Below the pieces are notes generated by a model. It had not been told where the DNA came from. It saw only the letters and a list, made by a program, of their open reading frames with translations, and did no database searches. 20,941 bases of DNA, from positions 1 to 20,941 of the forward strand of contig JBCBBT010000056.1 in NCBI GenBank assembly GCA_038531315.1, given 5' to 3'. This document shows, piece after piece, positions 7,176-15,375 of this stretch. The first letter of the stretch is position 1; each line of letters opens with the position of its first letter. A program made the position numbers and the translations under genes. Source of the DNA: JAJFFW01 sp038531315. GTDB taxonomy: Bacteria; Pseudomonadota; Alphaproteobacteria; Caulobacterales; Parvularculaceae.

Positions 7176-9881
7176 GTGATCCCTGGACGCGATTCCCTGA
7201 ATACGAAAAAGACCCTTACCGTCGACGGGCGCAACTATGCCTATTACAGCCTGAAAGCGGCCGAAGGCGCTCTCGGCGACGTATCGCGGCTGCCGTTTTC
7301 ATTGAAGGTGCTCCTGGAAAATCTGCTGCGGTTCGAAGACGACCGCTCGGTGAGCGTTGACGACATCAAGGCATTTTCCGATTGGCTCAAGAACGGAAAA
7401 ACCAACCGGGAAATTGCTTACCGCCCGGCGCGTGTCCTGATGCAGGATTTCACCGGCGTGCCGGCCGTCGTCGATCTCGCGGCCATGCGCGACGCCATGA
7501 AATCACTCGGCGAAGATCCCGAAAAAATTAACCCATTGGCGCCGGTCGATCTCGTGATCGATCACTCAGTGATGGTCGATTATTTCGGCGGGCCCAATGC
7601 GTTTGAGAAAAATGTCGACCGCGAATATGAGCGCAACGGCGAGCGCTACAAATTCTTGAAATGGGGCCAGAGCGCCTTTGACAACTTCCGCGTGGTGCCG
7701 CCAGGCACCGGCATTTGTCACCAGGTCAACCTGGAATATCTAGCGCAAACAGTCTGGACGGCTGAGCACAAAGGCGAAACGTTCGCATACCCCGATACGC
7801 TGGTGGGAACCGATAGCCACACAACCATGGTGAATGGCCTTGCCGTTCTTGGATGGGGCGTCGGCGGCATCGAAGCCGAAGCGGCGATGTTGGGTCAGCC
7901 GATTTCGATGCTGATCCCTGAAGTCATCGGCTTCAAGATGAGCGGCAAACTGCCCGAAGGCACAACAGCGACGGACCTTGTTCTGACTGTGGTCGAGATG
8001 CTCCGCAAAAAGGGCGTGGTCGGAAAATTCGTCGAATTCTTCGGGCCGGGTCTTGATAACCTGTCGCTTGAAGATCAGGCGACGATCGCCAACATGGCCC
8101 CGGAATATGGCGCGACCTGCGGCTTCTTCCCTGTCGACGCCGAAGCGATCCGCTATCTCAAAGCGACCGGTCGGTCCGAAGACCGGGTTGCGCTGGTCGA
8201 GGCGTACGCCAAAGAGCAGGGCATGTGGCGGGATGCTTCAACGCCTGATCCGGTATTCACCGATACGCTTGAGCTTGATCTCTCGTCGGTCACGAGTTCA
8301 ATCGCCGGGCCAAAGCGTCCTCAGGATCGCATTGTTCTCGGCGCTGCGGCGTCACAATTTTCAAAGGACGTCGGGGCGATCAAGGGCGCTGGCGGTGCGG
8401 CGCAGACGGCGGGCGAGCCGGGCGACTATGGTGTTCCGTCCCATGCGGTCTCCGGCGAGAGCTACAAATTGCATGACGGCTCGGTTGTGATCGCCGCCAT
8501 CACGTCGTGTACGAACACGTCAAACCCGTCGATCCTGATCGCCGCCGGCCTTCTGGCGCGCAAGGCTCGTGAGAAGGGTCTTTCGGTCAAACCGTGGGTG
8601 AAGACGTCGCTTGCGCCGGGCAGTCAGGTGGTCACCGATTATCTGAACAAGGCTGGCCTCCAGGACGATCTTGATGCGCTCGGCTTCAACCTTGTCGGTT
8701 ATGGCTGCACGACCTGTATTGGTAATTCAGGCCCGCTCCCGGACGCGATTTCGGATACGATCAATGAGAATGATCTCGTCGCGTGTTCCGTGCTGTCTGG
8801 TAACCGCAACTTTGAAGGCCGCATCAGCCAGGATGTGCGCGCGAACTATTTGGCGTCGCCGCCGCTTGTCGTCGCTTACGCGATCGCCGGATCGATGCAT
8901 GTTGATTTGACCAACGACGCTCTTGGTAAGGATCAAAACGGCAATGACGTCTTTTTGAAGGATATCTGGCCTTCCAGTCAGGAAATCGCGGAGGTCGTCC
9001 GCGAGAATGTGACCGCCGAAATGTTTGCGAGCCGTTACGCCGATGTCTTCAAGGGCGACGAGAAATGGCGCGGCATCGATGTGACGGGGGCCGATACCTA
9101 CCAGTGGCCGCCGTCGACCTATGTGGCGAAACCGCCATTCTTTGAGGATATGAAAGCCGAACCGGAAGCGGTCAAGCCTGTGAAGGGCGCGCGTGTTCTT
9201 GCGCTGTTTGGCGAGTCGATTACGACGGACCATATTTCGCCGGCCGGCGCGATTGCTGAAACAAGTCCCGCCGGCGAGTATCTGCGCTCTCATCAGGTGC
9301 CGGTATCGGAGTTTAACTCTTACGGCTCGCGGCGCGGCAATCATGAAGTCATGATGCGGGGCACTTTTGCAAATATCCGCATCAAGAACAAAATGCTGCC
9401 GGGCACTGAAGGCGGTGTGACGAAACATGTTCCCTCCGGCGACGAAATGCCGATTTACGATGCGGCGATGAAATACCGTGACGATGAAACGCCGCTGGTG
9501 GTGCTCGCCGGCGAGCAATACGGCACCGGTTCATCCCGTGACTGGGCGGCGAAAGGCACGATCCTGCTTGGCGTGCGCGCGGTGGTCGCCAAGAGCTTTG
9601 AGCGTATTCACCGCTCGAACCTGATCGGCATGGGCGTTCTTCCTTTGCAATTTGCTGACGGCGAGGGATGGGAAGAGCACGGCATGACCGGCGACGAGGA
9701 AGTTACAATTCACGACGTCGACGATATCGAGCCGCGCGGCATGGCGAAGGCGACGATCAAATTCGCCAATGGCGACACAAAAGATATCGATCTGAAAGTG
9801 CGGATCGACACGGCTGACGAGCTGGATTACTACCGCAATGGCGGCATCCTGCATTACGTGATCAGAAAGCTGGCGGCCTAG
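7176..9881 (+). CDS. acnA: Aconitate hydratase A
   Basis: AcnA isomerises citrate to isocitrate via cis-aconitate in the TCA cycle using a [4Fe-4S] cluster. The cluster ligands are Cys445 (ITSCTNTSNPS), Cys511 and Cys514 (GYGCTTCIG). Other signatures are GTDSHTTMVNGLAVLGWGVG, GESITTDHISPAGAI, FNSYGSRRGNHEVMMRGTF and TGSSRDWAAKGT in the swivel domain. The length of about 901 residues is typical. I chose GTG 7176 because GGAG lies 9 nt upstream. ATG 7161, in frame and five codons earlier, has no Shine-Dalgarno and contains that GGAG inside its coding sequence, but it remains possible. The gene is monocistronic, ends in a hairpin terminator, and converges on the OmpV-family gene. Confidence 0.97.
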   Translation: MIPGRDSLNTKKTLTVDGRNYAYYSLKAAEGALGDVSRLPFSLKVLLENLLRFEDDRSVSVDDIKAFSDWLKNGKTNREIAYRPARVLMQDFTGVPAVVDLAAMRDAMKSLGEDPEKINPLAPVDLVIDHSVMVDYFGGPNAFEKNVDREYERNGERYKFLKWGQSAFDNFRVVPPGTGICHQVNLEYLAQTVWTAEHKGETFAYPDTLVGTDSHTTMVNGLAVLGWGVGGIEAEAAMLGQPISMLIPEVIGFKMSGKLPEGTTATDLVLTVVEMLRKKGVVGKFVEFFGPGLDNLSLEDQATIANMAPEYGATCGFFPVDAEAIRYLKATGRSEDRVALVEAYAKEQGMWRDASTPDPVFTDTLELDLSSVTSSIAGPKRPQDRIVLGAAASQFSKDVGAIKGAGGAAQTAGEPGDYGVPSHAVSGESYKLHDGSVVIAAITSCTNTSNPSILIAAGLLARKAREKGLSVKPWVKTSLAPGSQVVTDYLNKAGLQDDLDALGFNLVGYGCTTCIGNSGPLPDAISDTINENDLVACSVLSGNRNFEGRISQDVRANYLASPPLVVAYAIAGSMHVDLTNDALGKDQNGNDVFLKDIWPSSQEIAEVVRENVTAEMFASRYADVFKGDEKWRGIDVTGADTYQWPPSTYVAKPPFFEDMKAEPEAVKPVKGARVLALFGESITTDHISPAGAIAETSPAGEYLRSHQVPVSEFNSYGSRRGNHEVMMRGTFANIRIKNKMLPGTEGGVTKHVPSGDEMPIYDAAMKYRDDETPLVVLAGEQYGTGSSRDWAAKGTILLGVRAVVAKSFERIHRSNLIGMGVLPLQFADGEGWEEHGMTGDEEVTIHDVDDIEPRGMAKATIKFANGDTKDIDLKVRIDTADELDYYRNGGILHYVIRKLAA

Positions 9882-9904
9882 CGGCCGCGGATCAGAGCCG
9901 ACGC

Positions 9905-9935
9905 AAAAAAACCACCGCCGAGGGCGGTGGTTTTT
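9905..9935. terminator. Bidirectional terminator between acnA and the OmpV-family gene
   Basis: CCACCGCC (9912-9919) and GGCGGTGG (9923-9930) form a perfect 8-bp stem with a 3-nt loop. It is flanked by an A run on the left (9905-9911) and a T run on the right (9931-9935), so it can stop transcription from both converging genes. Confidence 0.92.
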
Positions 9936-9948
9936 CTTTCTCGAGTGC

Positions 9949-10890
9949 TTACTTCAACATCGAGAATTCAAATTGCCGCTGGATGTGGAAGCCGACCGTG
10001 TACTGATGGCGGTCACCAAAGTCGGCGATAATCGGCGTTTCAGCGATGCCGTCAAAGATGTAGTTGTAGGTGAAGTATGGATTAAGGGACCAGCGTTTGC
10101 CGACATTGATGTAGGCGTTCAAACTGCCGCCAATGTCGCGAAATCCGCGGTCTGCATCGAAAACGTTGAGCCCTGACGCCGCGGACTGTGTCGGCGTCAC
10201 CGAAAAATACGTGTCGGCGTAGCGGTCGCCGATCCATGAGGTTTGCGCCGTCACGGAGGTTGAAAAACGGCCATAGCGGAAGAGGAGCGCCGTTGACGAG
10301 GCGTCGACGATCAATCCGCGGTGGCCGGTTGCTATCCCGCGGCGCACTTTGAAGCGCACCGAAAAGCGGTCGCGAAATGTTGTCGCCGCAAAGCCGCCGA
10401 GCTCAACCGTTGCGCCGACGTCGCCAAGTCCTTCAAGGATCGGATTTTCGTCTTCCCGCCGGTCGCCGACAATTCTCAAAGACGGGCCGAAGCTGAAACC
10501 GGAAAAACCAAACAAAGCGAGGTCGGCCCCGTCATTGTCGAAGAAAACAAAGTTCCGGAATTTGACGTAGACCTGCGGGTCCGCTTCAAACTCGTAGTCG
10601 TCAGATCCGAAATAGTCCGGCTGATACACGGGCCCGACACCAAGGCTCAGATCGGTCGAAGAGGGCGTCAAAAACGTCAAAACGCCTACAAATCCGCGCA
10701 GCGGTCGCCATCGACCGTCGTAGTCATCAAATTCATCGTCGTTCGTGATTTCAATCGGTTCTCGTTCCGGACGTTTTTGACCAAAAATTGGGTCAAGCGC
10801 CGGTTCGTCGATTTCTTGTTGCGCCAACGCGCCGCCGCAAACCGCAAAGCTCAGGAGTGCGCCAGCAAGCGCCCGAATTCTTTTTTTCAT
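9949..10890 (-). CDS. MipA/OmpV family outer-membrane protein
   Basis: The 313-residue product starts MKKRIRALAGALLSFAVCGG, a signal peptide with probable cleavage after ALA at residue 24. An acidic linker (TNDDEFDDYDGRW) precedes a beta-barrel of alternating hydrophobic strands. Family marks include GPVYQPDYFGSDDYEF, an FSVTPTQSAASGLNVFDA-type block, a strand around NPYFTYNYIFDG, and a C-terminal region ending FHIQRQFEFSMLK. MipA/OmpV proteins are outer-membrane barrels; MipA was described as a scaffold for murein enzymes in E. coli. The specific role here is unknown. I chose ATG 10890 because it begins the signal peptide; a TTG five codons upstream (10905) is less likely. Confidence 0.85.
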   Translation of the reverse strand: MKKRIRALAGALLSFAVCGGALAQQEIDEPALDPIFGQKRPEREPIEITNDDEFDDYDGRWRPLRGFVGVLTFLTPSSTDLSLGVGPVYQPDYFGSDDYEFEADPQVYVKFRNFVFFDNDGADLALFGFSGFSFGPSLRIVGDRREDENPILEGLGDVGATVELGGFAATTFRDRFSVRFKVRRGIATGHRGLIVDASSTALLFRYGRFSTSVTAQTSWIGDRYADTYFSVTPTQSAASGLNVFDADRGFRDIGGSLNAYINVGKRWSLNPYFTYNYIFDGIAETPIIADFGDRHQYTVGFHIQRQFEFSMLK

Positions 10891-11126
10891 AGCCGCCAAA
10901 CTCAAACCGGGTGATCCCCTCCGCCAGCCCCCGCGCCAGCGTGCCGTAATATACTGTCATTTTATAACATCGATAGTCATAAATAGCGTTAATGGAACCC
11001 TGATGACGGCCTTTTACGCTGCTAGAAAGCTCATTCCCGGGCCAAATCGCCCGAGCATCATTCGCTAATTCTTGCCAGAAGGGCGGGACTAGCCGCAAAA
11101 CGAAGGCTGAATTTCGCGAGCGAATT
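10891..11126. other. Non-coding gap upstream of the OmpV-family gene
   Basis: This stretch holds the leader and probably the promoter of the OmpV-family gene. There is an AT-rich patch around 10950-10990 in otherwise GC-rich DNA. A minus-strand reading frame from 11098 runs through it into the OmpV-family gene in another frame, but it has no Shine-Dalgarno and no family resemblance I recognise. Confidence 0.4.
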
Positions 11127-11132
11127 CAAAAG

Positions 11133-11155
11133 AAAACCGCCCCAGAGGGCGGCTT
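11133..11155 (-). terminator. Intrinsic terminator of the entericidin-like gene
   Basis: CCGCCC (11137-11142) and GGGCGG (11147-11152) form a 6-bp stem with a CAGA loop. On the minus strand it is followed by TTTTCTTTT. It lies about 30 bp downstream of the lipoprotein stop. Confidence 0.75.
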
Positions 11156-11182
11156 TCGCGTCGCAGCAAGTTTTATTCAACC

Positions 11183-11302
11183 CTAGTCGTCGATTGCCTC
11201 GTCGATGGCTTCACCGGCCTTCGTGATGTCACGGCCAGCGCCTTTGATGGTCTCGCAGGCGGTCAGCAGAAAAAGCGATAATGCTGCCAGAATGATTTTC
11301 AT
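11183..11302 (-). CDS. ecnB: Entericidin A/B family small lipoprotein
   Basis: A 39-residue frame reads MKIILAALSLFLLTACETIK, continues GAGRDITKAGEAI and ends DEAIDD. The lipobox LTAC puts the lipidated cysteine at residue 16. The following ETIKGAGRDITKAGEAI is the entericidin signature, a short amphipathic helix. GAGGA lies 5 nt upstream of the ATG, a good Shine-Dalgarno. Entericidins are tiny membrane lipoproteins described in E. coli as an antidote/toxin pair linked to stationary-phase lysis; many bacteria carry a single copy of unclear function. It lies 53 bp downstream of rpsU on the same strand and has its own terminator. The symbol is by family only. Confidence 0.85.
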   Translation of the reverse strand: MKIILAALSLFLLTACETIKGAGRDITKAGEAIDEAIDD

Positions 11303-11355
11303 AGTGTCCTCGAGTACCTAGCGCTTCGACTTGCGCCTGTTTCCCTGGAAAGCCC

Positions 11356-11565
11356 TTATATAAGGCCTTCGCGTTGCATTCGTTTGCGCTGCAGCTTGCG
11401 CGCGCGCCGAACGGCCTCAGCCTTCTGGCGGGCTTTCCGTTCAGACGGTTTCTCGTAGAATTTTCTGCGCTTCATCTCGCGAAAAGTGCCTTCGCGTTGC
11501 ATTTTCTTTTTCAACGCACGCAGGGCCTGCTCGACATTATTGTCGCGTACCAAAATCTGAACGAT
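11356..11565 (-). CDS. rpsU: 30S ribosomal protein S21, apparently starting at an ATC codon
   Basis: S21 is a small basic 30S protein that affects initiation near the anti-Shine-Dalgarno end of 16S rRNA. The product contains VRDNNVEQALRALKKKMQRE, then FREMKRRKFYEKPSERKARQ and ends QREGLI, a clear S21. Family members usually begin with a Met a few residues before VRDNNV. Here the codons before it read ATC GTT CAG ATT TTG, and AAGGAGG lies 8 nt upstream of the ATC (11563-11565). TAG at 11581-11583 blocks the frame upstream. Initiation at ATC gives 69 residues. The only canonical-type start is TTG 11551-11553, giving 65 residues but 20 nt from the Shine-Dalgarno. It is divergent from COQ9 and followed by the entericidin-like gene. 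Confidence 0.92.
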   Translation of the reverse strand: MVQILVRDNNVEQALRALKKKMQREGTFREMKRRKFYEKPSERKARQKAEAVRRARKLQRKRMQREGLI

Positions 11566-11580
11566 GGCCTGAGCCTCCTT

Positions 11581-11808
11581 CTACCGTGTTCCGGCGCATC
11601 GGCCGGCGAAAACTTGTATCAATGAGGGTGTCATGTGTCGCGACACGCCCATATGCCGGGCGGCCCTCTCTACAGAATTCCGCCCTAATTTGAGTGTTAG
11701 GAGGCAATGGGCCTCAACAGAGGCGCGCTATAGCAAGGTAGATGTCGCATGTCCATCATCAGGCCGTTGGTCTAACAAGAAAATTACGTAAATAGTTCAG
11801 AGGTGACA
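11581..11808. promoter_or_regulatory. Divergent control region between rpsU and COQ9, with a 12-bp palindrome
   Basis: The 228-bp gap must hold the promoters of both genes. The perfect palindrome GTGTCGCGACAC lies at 11635-11646, and the right half is AT-richer near the COQ9 start. I could not place -35/-10 boxes with confidence, and I see no RNA gene. Confidence 0.4.
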
Positions 11809-12498
11809 ATGACCTTGGAAGCTGGCCACACGTCCGGTCGCGGAGACGGATTCGACGACCTTCGACACGAGGTGCTTTCGCAAGCCCTCATGCAGGCGCC
11901 CTTTGACGGTTGGACCGCTCTCATGCTGCGGCAGGCAGGCGACGCCGCCGGCGTCGACCGCGGCACAATGAAAATTCTCTTTCCGGAGGGGATCCGCGAT
12001 GTTCTGCGGTTTTGGTCGGAATCAGTCGACGAGGTCATGGTCGAGGCAATGTCGGCGGGCGAGTTCAAAGACCTCAAGATCAGAGAAAAAGTCGCGAGGG
12101 CCGTGACAGTGCGCCTCGAAGCGCTCGAGCCGGACAAGGAAGCCGCAAGGCGCGCTGCGGCGTTGTTCGCGTTGCCATCATTCGCACCCGTGGGAGCGCG
12201 TTTGACGTGGAAAATCGCCGACAGGATATGGCGCGGTCTTGGAGACAAGTCGACGGATTTCAATTTTTATTCGAAGAGAACCATTCTTTCTGGCGTTTGG
12301 TCGACAACATTTGCGAGGTGGCTTGCTGATGATTCGGATGAGCTCGAAGCGACAAAAAGCTTTCTAGCCGACCGGATTGCAAATGTGATGCAGATCGAGA
12401 AGTTCAAGGCGCAAGTTCAAAAAACAAACATCGATCCGCTGGCGCCGTTGAAAATTCTCTCAAAAATACGCTATCGCCAATCCGGTGCGCGAAACTGA
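11809..12498 (+). CDS. COQ9 family ubiquinone biosynthesis protein
   Basis: The 229-residue protein matches the alphaproteobacterial and mitochondrial COQ9 family. It has an N-terminal TetR-like helical part (APFDGWTALMLRQAGDAAGV, residues about 29-48). The COQ9 core follows: REKVARAVTVRLE, KEAARRAAALFALP, IADRIWRGLGDKSTDFNFYS, KRTILSGVWSTTFARWL, and a C-terminal FLADRIANVMQIEKFK helix. COQ9 in eukaryotes binds lipids and works with the COQ7 hydroxylase in ubiquinone synthesis; the bacterial role is inferred. AGAGG lies 5 nt upstream of ATG 11809; a GTG two codons earlier overlaps that site. It is divergent from rpsU, and its stop is 5 bp from the converging purK stop. Confidence 0.9.
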   Translation: MTLEAGHTSGRGDGFDDLRHEVLSQALMQAPFDGWTALMLRQAGDAAGVDRGTMKILFPEGIRDVLRFWSESVDEVMVEAMSAGEFKDLKIREKVARAVTVRLEALEPDKEAARRAAALFALPSFAPVGARLTWKIADRIWRGLGDKSTDFNFYSKRTILSGVWSTTFARWLADDSDELEATKSFLADRIANVMQIEKFKAQVQKTNIDPLAPLKILSKIRYRQSGARN

Positions 12499-12503
12499 TC
12501 TCG

Positions 12504-13634
12504 TTATTTTGTGAGGTGCGAGAGCGCGGTGACATGACCCATTTTCCGGCCGGGTAGCGCGCGATCTTTCCCGTAAAGATGAAGGCATAACTGCTTTTCC
12601 CGGGCGCATTTCGCCCAGTCGTCAGATTCGTCTCCGATCAGGTTTTCCATAACGGCGTTCGAATGGCGCGTCGGATCGCCCAAAGGCCAATTCGCAACGG
12701 CGCGCACATGCTGTTCAAACTGAGACACGGCGCAGGCGTCTGCAGTCCAATGCCCTGAGTTATGCACGCGAGGTGCAAATTCATTGATCATAAGGTCGTC
12801 GTTGCCAAGAACAAAAAATTCAACGCCAATGACGCCCACATACTCAAGCGCTGTCAAAAGCTCCGCCGTGATGCGGCGGGCCTCGTCCGCCGCTTTTTCT
12901 GAAACGCGGGCTGGCACGACCGACCGCCGCAAAATTCCCTCCCGGTGCGAATTTTCAGAAGGGGCGTAGAGTTCTATGGCTCCGCCATAGGAGCGCGCAC
13001 CAATGATCGAAATTTCGCATTGAAAGTCGATGAACCCTTCGAGAATGGCGGGGCGGGCGCCGATTTCCGCCCACGCCTTTTCCTGCGCCGCGGCCCACGT
13101 CTCAACTAACGAGCCTGCATCGTTCTCTGCGATGACAGTCTGGCCCTTGCCGTCGTAACCAAGGCGGCGCGTTTTCAAAATTGCCGGTCGGCCGATTTCC
13201 GTTAGCCCGTCGTCGAGAGAGGCAAGGTCGTCGACAGCATAGAATGGCGCCGTCCTGGCCCCGATGCTCCTGACGAATTCCTTTTCGACTAAACGATCCT
13301 GGGCGACTTCAAGCGCTTTCGCGCCCGGGGCAACCGCTGCGCCCAATTTGCATAGAGTGTCGACAGTCTTTGCGGGAACATTTTCAAACTCATATGTGAT
13401 GACGTCGACTTCTTCTGCGAACGTAGCGAGGGCGTCCGCGTCATCATAATCCGCCGTGGTTTGAAGCGCCGTCACTTGTTTCGCAGGACACTGTTTTTCT
13501 GGCGCGAATATGTGCGTTCTTAACCCTAGCGGCGCCGCAGCTAACGCCAGCATGCGGCCCAGTTGGCCGCCGCCAAGAATGCCGACCACGCTGCCGGGGG
13601 GGAGTGGTGTGCTCAATTCTTTCCCACCAAACAT
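12504..13634 (-). CDS. purK: N5-carboxyaminoimidazole ribonucleotide synthase PurK
   Basis: PurK is an ATP-grasp enzyme that converts AIR, bicarbonate and ATP to N5-CAIR in de novo purine synthesis. The 376-residue protein has the N-terminal VVGILGGGQLGRMLALAAAP, then FENVP, GRPAILKTRRLGYDGKGQ (nucleotide binding), EISIIGAR, and the metal-binding EFFVLGNDDLMINEFAPRVH followed by NSGHWT. The C-terminal lid ends HLYGKDRALPGRKMGHVTAL. It begins 9 nt downstream of the purE stop, so the two form a purEK operon. PurE makes the next step, which supports the assignment. It converges on COQ9. Confidence 0.97.
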   Translation of the reverse strand: MFGGKELSTPLPPGSVVGILGGGQLGRMLALAAAPLGLRTHIFAPEKQCPAKQVTALQTTADYDDADALATFAEEVDVITYEFENVPAKTVDTLCKLGAAVAPGAKALEVAQDRLVEKEFVRSIGARTAPFYAVDDLASLDDGLTEIGRPAILKTRRLGYDGKGQTVIAENDAGSLVETWAAAQEKAWAEIGARPAILEGFIDFQCEISIIGARSYGGAIELYAPSENSHREGILRRSVVPARVSEKAADEARRITAELLTALEYVGVIGVEFFVLGNDDLMINEFAPRVHNSGHWTADACAVSQFEQHVRAVANWPLGDPTRHSNAVMENLIGDESDDWAKCAREKQLCLHLYGKDRALPGRKMGHVTALSHLTK

Positions 13635-13643
13635 AAGCCGCCG

Positions 13644-14168
13644 CTAAGCCTCGTCTGGATGTTCGGCGACTGACGCCGTCTGCGCTGAACGCCAGTCGTC
13701 AAGCCGCGCCGCCAAATCCTCAGACTGTAAAGCAAGAATAGACGCCGCCAGAATTCCTGCGTTTGCGGCCCCTGCGTCGCCGATCGCCACCGTTGCGACC
13801 GGCACTCCGGCGGGCATTTGAACAATCGAAAGAAGGCTATCAAGCCCGTTCAGCGCCTTGGATTTTACCGGCACGCCAATGACTGGAAGGGGGGTCATTG
13901 CGGCGACCATTCCCGGCAGGTGCGCGGCGCCGCCCGCGCCGGCGATAACAACCCCAAAACCTGCTTCCTTGGCGCCCTTGGAAAACGCAACTAATCGCTC
14001 AGGCGTTCTGTGTGCGGAGACTATTTTCGTCTCATACGCCACATCAAGCTTTGTCAAAATATCTGCCGACTTTTGCATGGTCGACCAGTCAGATTTCGAC
14101 CCCATAATAATCGCGACGCGGCCCGCGCGCTCGGCGCCGGGCGCAGACTTGCTCGATGCGTTAGTCAT
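13644..14168 (-). CDS. purE: N5-carboxyaminoimidazole ribonucleotide mutase PurE
   Basis: PurE moves the carboxyl group of N5-CAIR to carbon 4, giving CAIR, directly after PurK. The 174-residue protein has VAIIMGSKSDWSTM, KIVSAHRTPERL with the catalytic histidine, GAGGAAHLPGMVAAMTPLPV, and GLDSLLSIVQMPAGVPVATV, all typical of class I PurE. The start ATG 14168 has GGAG 10 nt upstream. A longer frame to 14207 adds 13 residues without family similarity. The first 15 residues, rich in Ser and Ala, form a short extension. It is the first gene of the purEK pair. Confidence 0.97.
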   Translation of the reverse strand: MTNASSKSAPGAERAGRVAIIMGSKSDWSTMQKSADILTKLDVAYETKIVSAHRTPERLVAFSKGAKEAGFGVVIAGAGGAAHLPGMVAAMTPLPVIGVPVKSKALNGLDSLLSIVQMPAGVPVATVAIGDAGAANAGILAASILALQSEDLAARLDDWRSAQTASVAEHPDEA

Positions 14169-14646
14169 GGACTGAATTCTCCATCGGCGAATGCTCTGGT
14201 GCTGCACGAGATGCTTTTGGGCGCATTCGGAAACCGAGGCTTATAGGATTCGCTTCGACAACCGACAAGCATTGATCGCGCGGTCTGCGGGTGCGGAAAT
14301 CGCCTTGGCGGGGTGGGAGGAAACGCGGGCCATCTTGACGGGGGCGCGTGCGACCGGCGTTTCCTCCTGTGTCGCAACTCTCGAGCCGGAGAAGGGGACC
14401 GACGAATGCGAGGGTGCGCAAGCGACAATTGTCGCATTGGTCCGCTGCGCTCAAGTCAACTGCGACGAAGCGTTTCGAAAACAGGGTGAGGCGGCGACGA
14501 CATCGGCTTTGGGATGGATGGGCGTCAAGCGCTAAAGTCTGGCGGCGTCCGCCAAATCGCATTACCGTTTGCGCGCTTATAAGGTTTGATTCGGATAGCT
14601 GCCGCTTTTCGGTCAAAACGACTTTCTTTGAGGGCAGGCCGGTTCT
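14169..14646. other. 478-bp gap between purE and the diguanylate cyclase; no confident gene
   Basis: This must contain the purE promoter (minus) and the control region of the GGDEF gene (plus). A plus-strand frame at 14191-14535 could encode 114 residues with fair third-position GC. It contains NRQALIARSAGAEIALAGWE but has no Shine-Dalgarno, overlaps the purE leader and resembles no family I know. Minus-strand frames here are Arg/Pro-rich and look like GC artefacts. No tRNA or strong hairpin was seen. Confidence 0.4.
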
Positions 14647-15363
14647 TTGAAGATTACCAAATCCAATCAGACGCCGAATGCGCGCCGCGTGCAGACCCCC
14701 GACAGGGCGGCGCCGGCCGCTGCCGTCGCGCCGACGTCGGCGCCCGTGGATGCGGCGTCTATTGCCGGCGTCCCGGAAAGCGAACTGACGCCAAAGGTGA
14801 AGGAGGCGTTGTTTTCCTTGATGGCGGAGGTGCGCGCGCTGCGGGCCGACCTCGCCGATGCGCGCGCTCAAATCGATACGCTCAAGACGCTTGCCGATGC
14901 GGACCCGCTCCTCGGAATTTTGAACCGGCGCGCTTTTGTCCGCGAGCTTGATCGCGCTTTGGCGATGGTCGAGCGCTACGGTGCGGCCGCCAGCCTTGTG
15001 TTCATTGATCTCGACAATCTGAAGCGCATCAATGACGCCAAAGGGCATGCGGCGGGGGACCAGGCGCTTAAACATGTCGCCGATGTCCTGGCGCGGAATA
15101 TTCGCCAGACGGATAGCCTCGGCAGGCTCGGCGGTGACGAATTTGGTTTAATTCTGATGCAGATTGATCTCGAAGCAGCGCGACGGAAAGCCGATGCGCT
15201 GGCCGAAGCTGTCGCTGCGCCGGCGACGCTTTCAGGAAATGGCGACGATGCGCACTCTGTTTCTGTAACCTGCGGCGTGGTGCCGCTAATGAGCGGCAGA
15301 AAGTCAGAAGACGCCCTCGACGCCGCCGATGCAGCGATGTACGCCCAGAAGGCAAGCCGATAG
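14647..15363 (+). CDS. GGDEF domain protein, probable diguanylate cyclase with an I-site
   Basis: The 238-residue protein has an Ala/Pro-rich disordered head (1-45), a short probable coiled coil (about 50-82) and a GGDEF domain (about 84-238). Catalytic features are intact: DPLLGILNRRAF, FIDLDNLKRINDAKGH, and GGDEF at 162-166. An RxxD inhibitory site (RQTD, 153-156) lies exactly five residues before GGDEF, so it probably makes cyclic di-GMP from two GTP with product inhibition. It has no membrane segment or sensor domain; the coiled coil may drive dimerisation. The start is a TTG: a stop at 14629-14631 closes the frame upstream and the next ATG (14821) would remove the N-terminal 58 residues. 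Only 12 bp separate its stop from that of the converging DUF465 gene. Confidence 0.88.
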   Translation: MKITKSNQTPNARRVQTPDRAAPAAAVAPTSAPVDAASIAGVPESELTPKVKEALFSLMAEVRALRADLADARAQIDTLKTLADADPLLGILNRRAFVRELDRALAMVERYGAAASLVFIDLDNLKRINDAKGHAAGDQALKHVADVLARNIRQTDSLGRLGGDEFGLILMQIDLEAARRKADALAEAVAAPATLSGNGDDAHSVSVTCGVVPLMSGRKSEDALDAADAAMYAQKASR

Positions 15364-15375
15364 CGGTGGCGCCGT

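Noticed and set aside
10793..11098. Minus-strand frame containing MTVYYGTLARGLAEGITRF upstream of the OmpV-family gene
   Set aside because: It overlaps the signal-peptide region of the OmpV-family gene in another frame, has no Shine-Dalgarno and matches no family I recognise.
14161..15075. 304-residue minus-strand frame over the GGDEF gene
   Set aside because: Arg-rich shadow of the diguanylate cyclase, whose motifs are on the plus strand.
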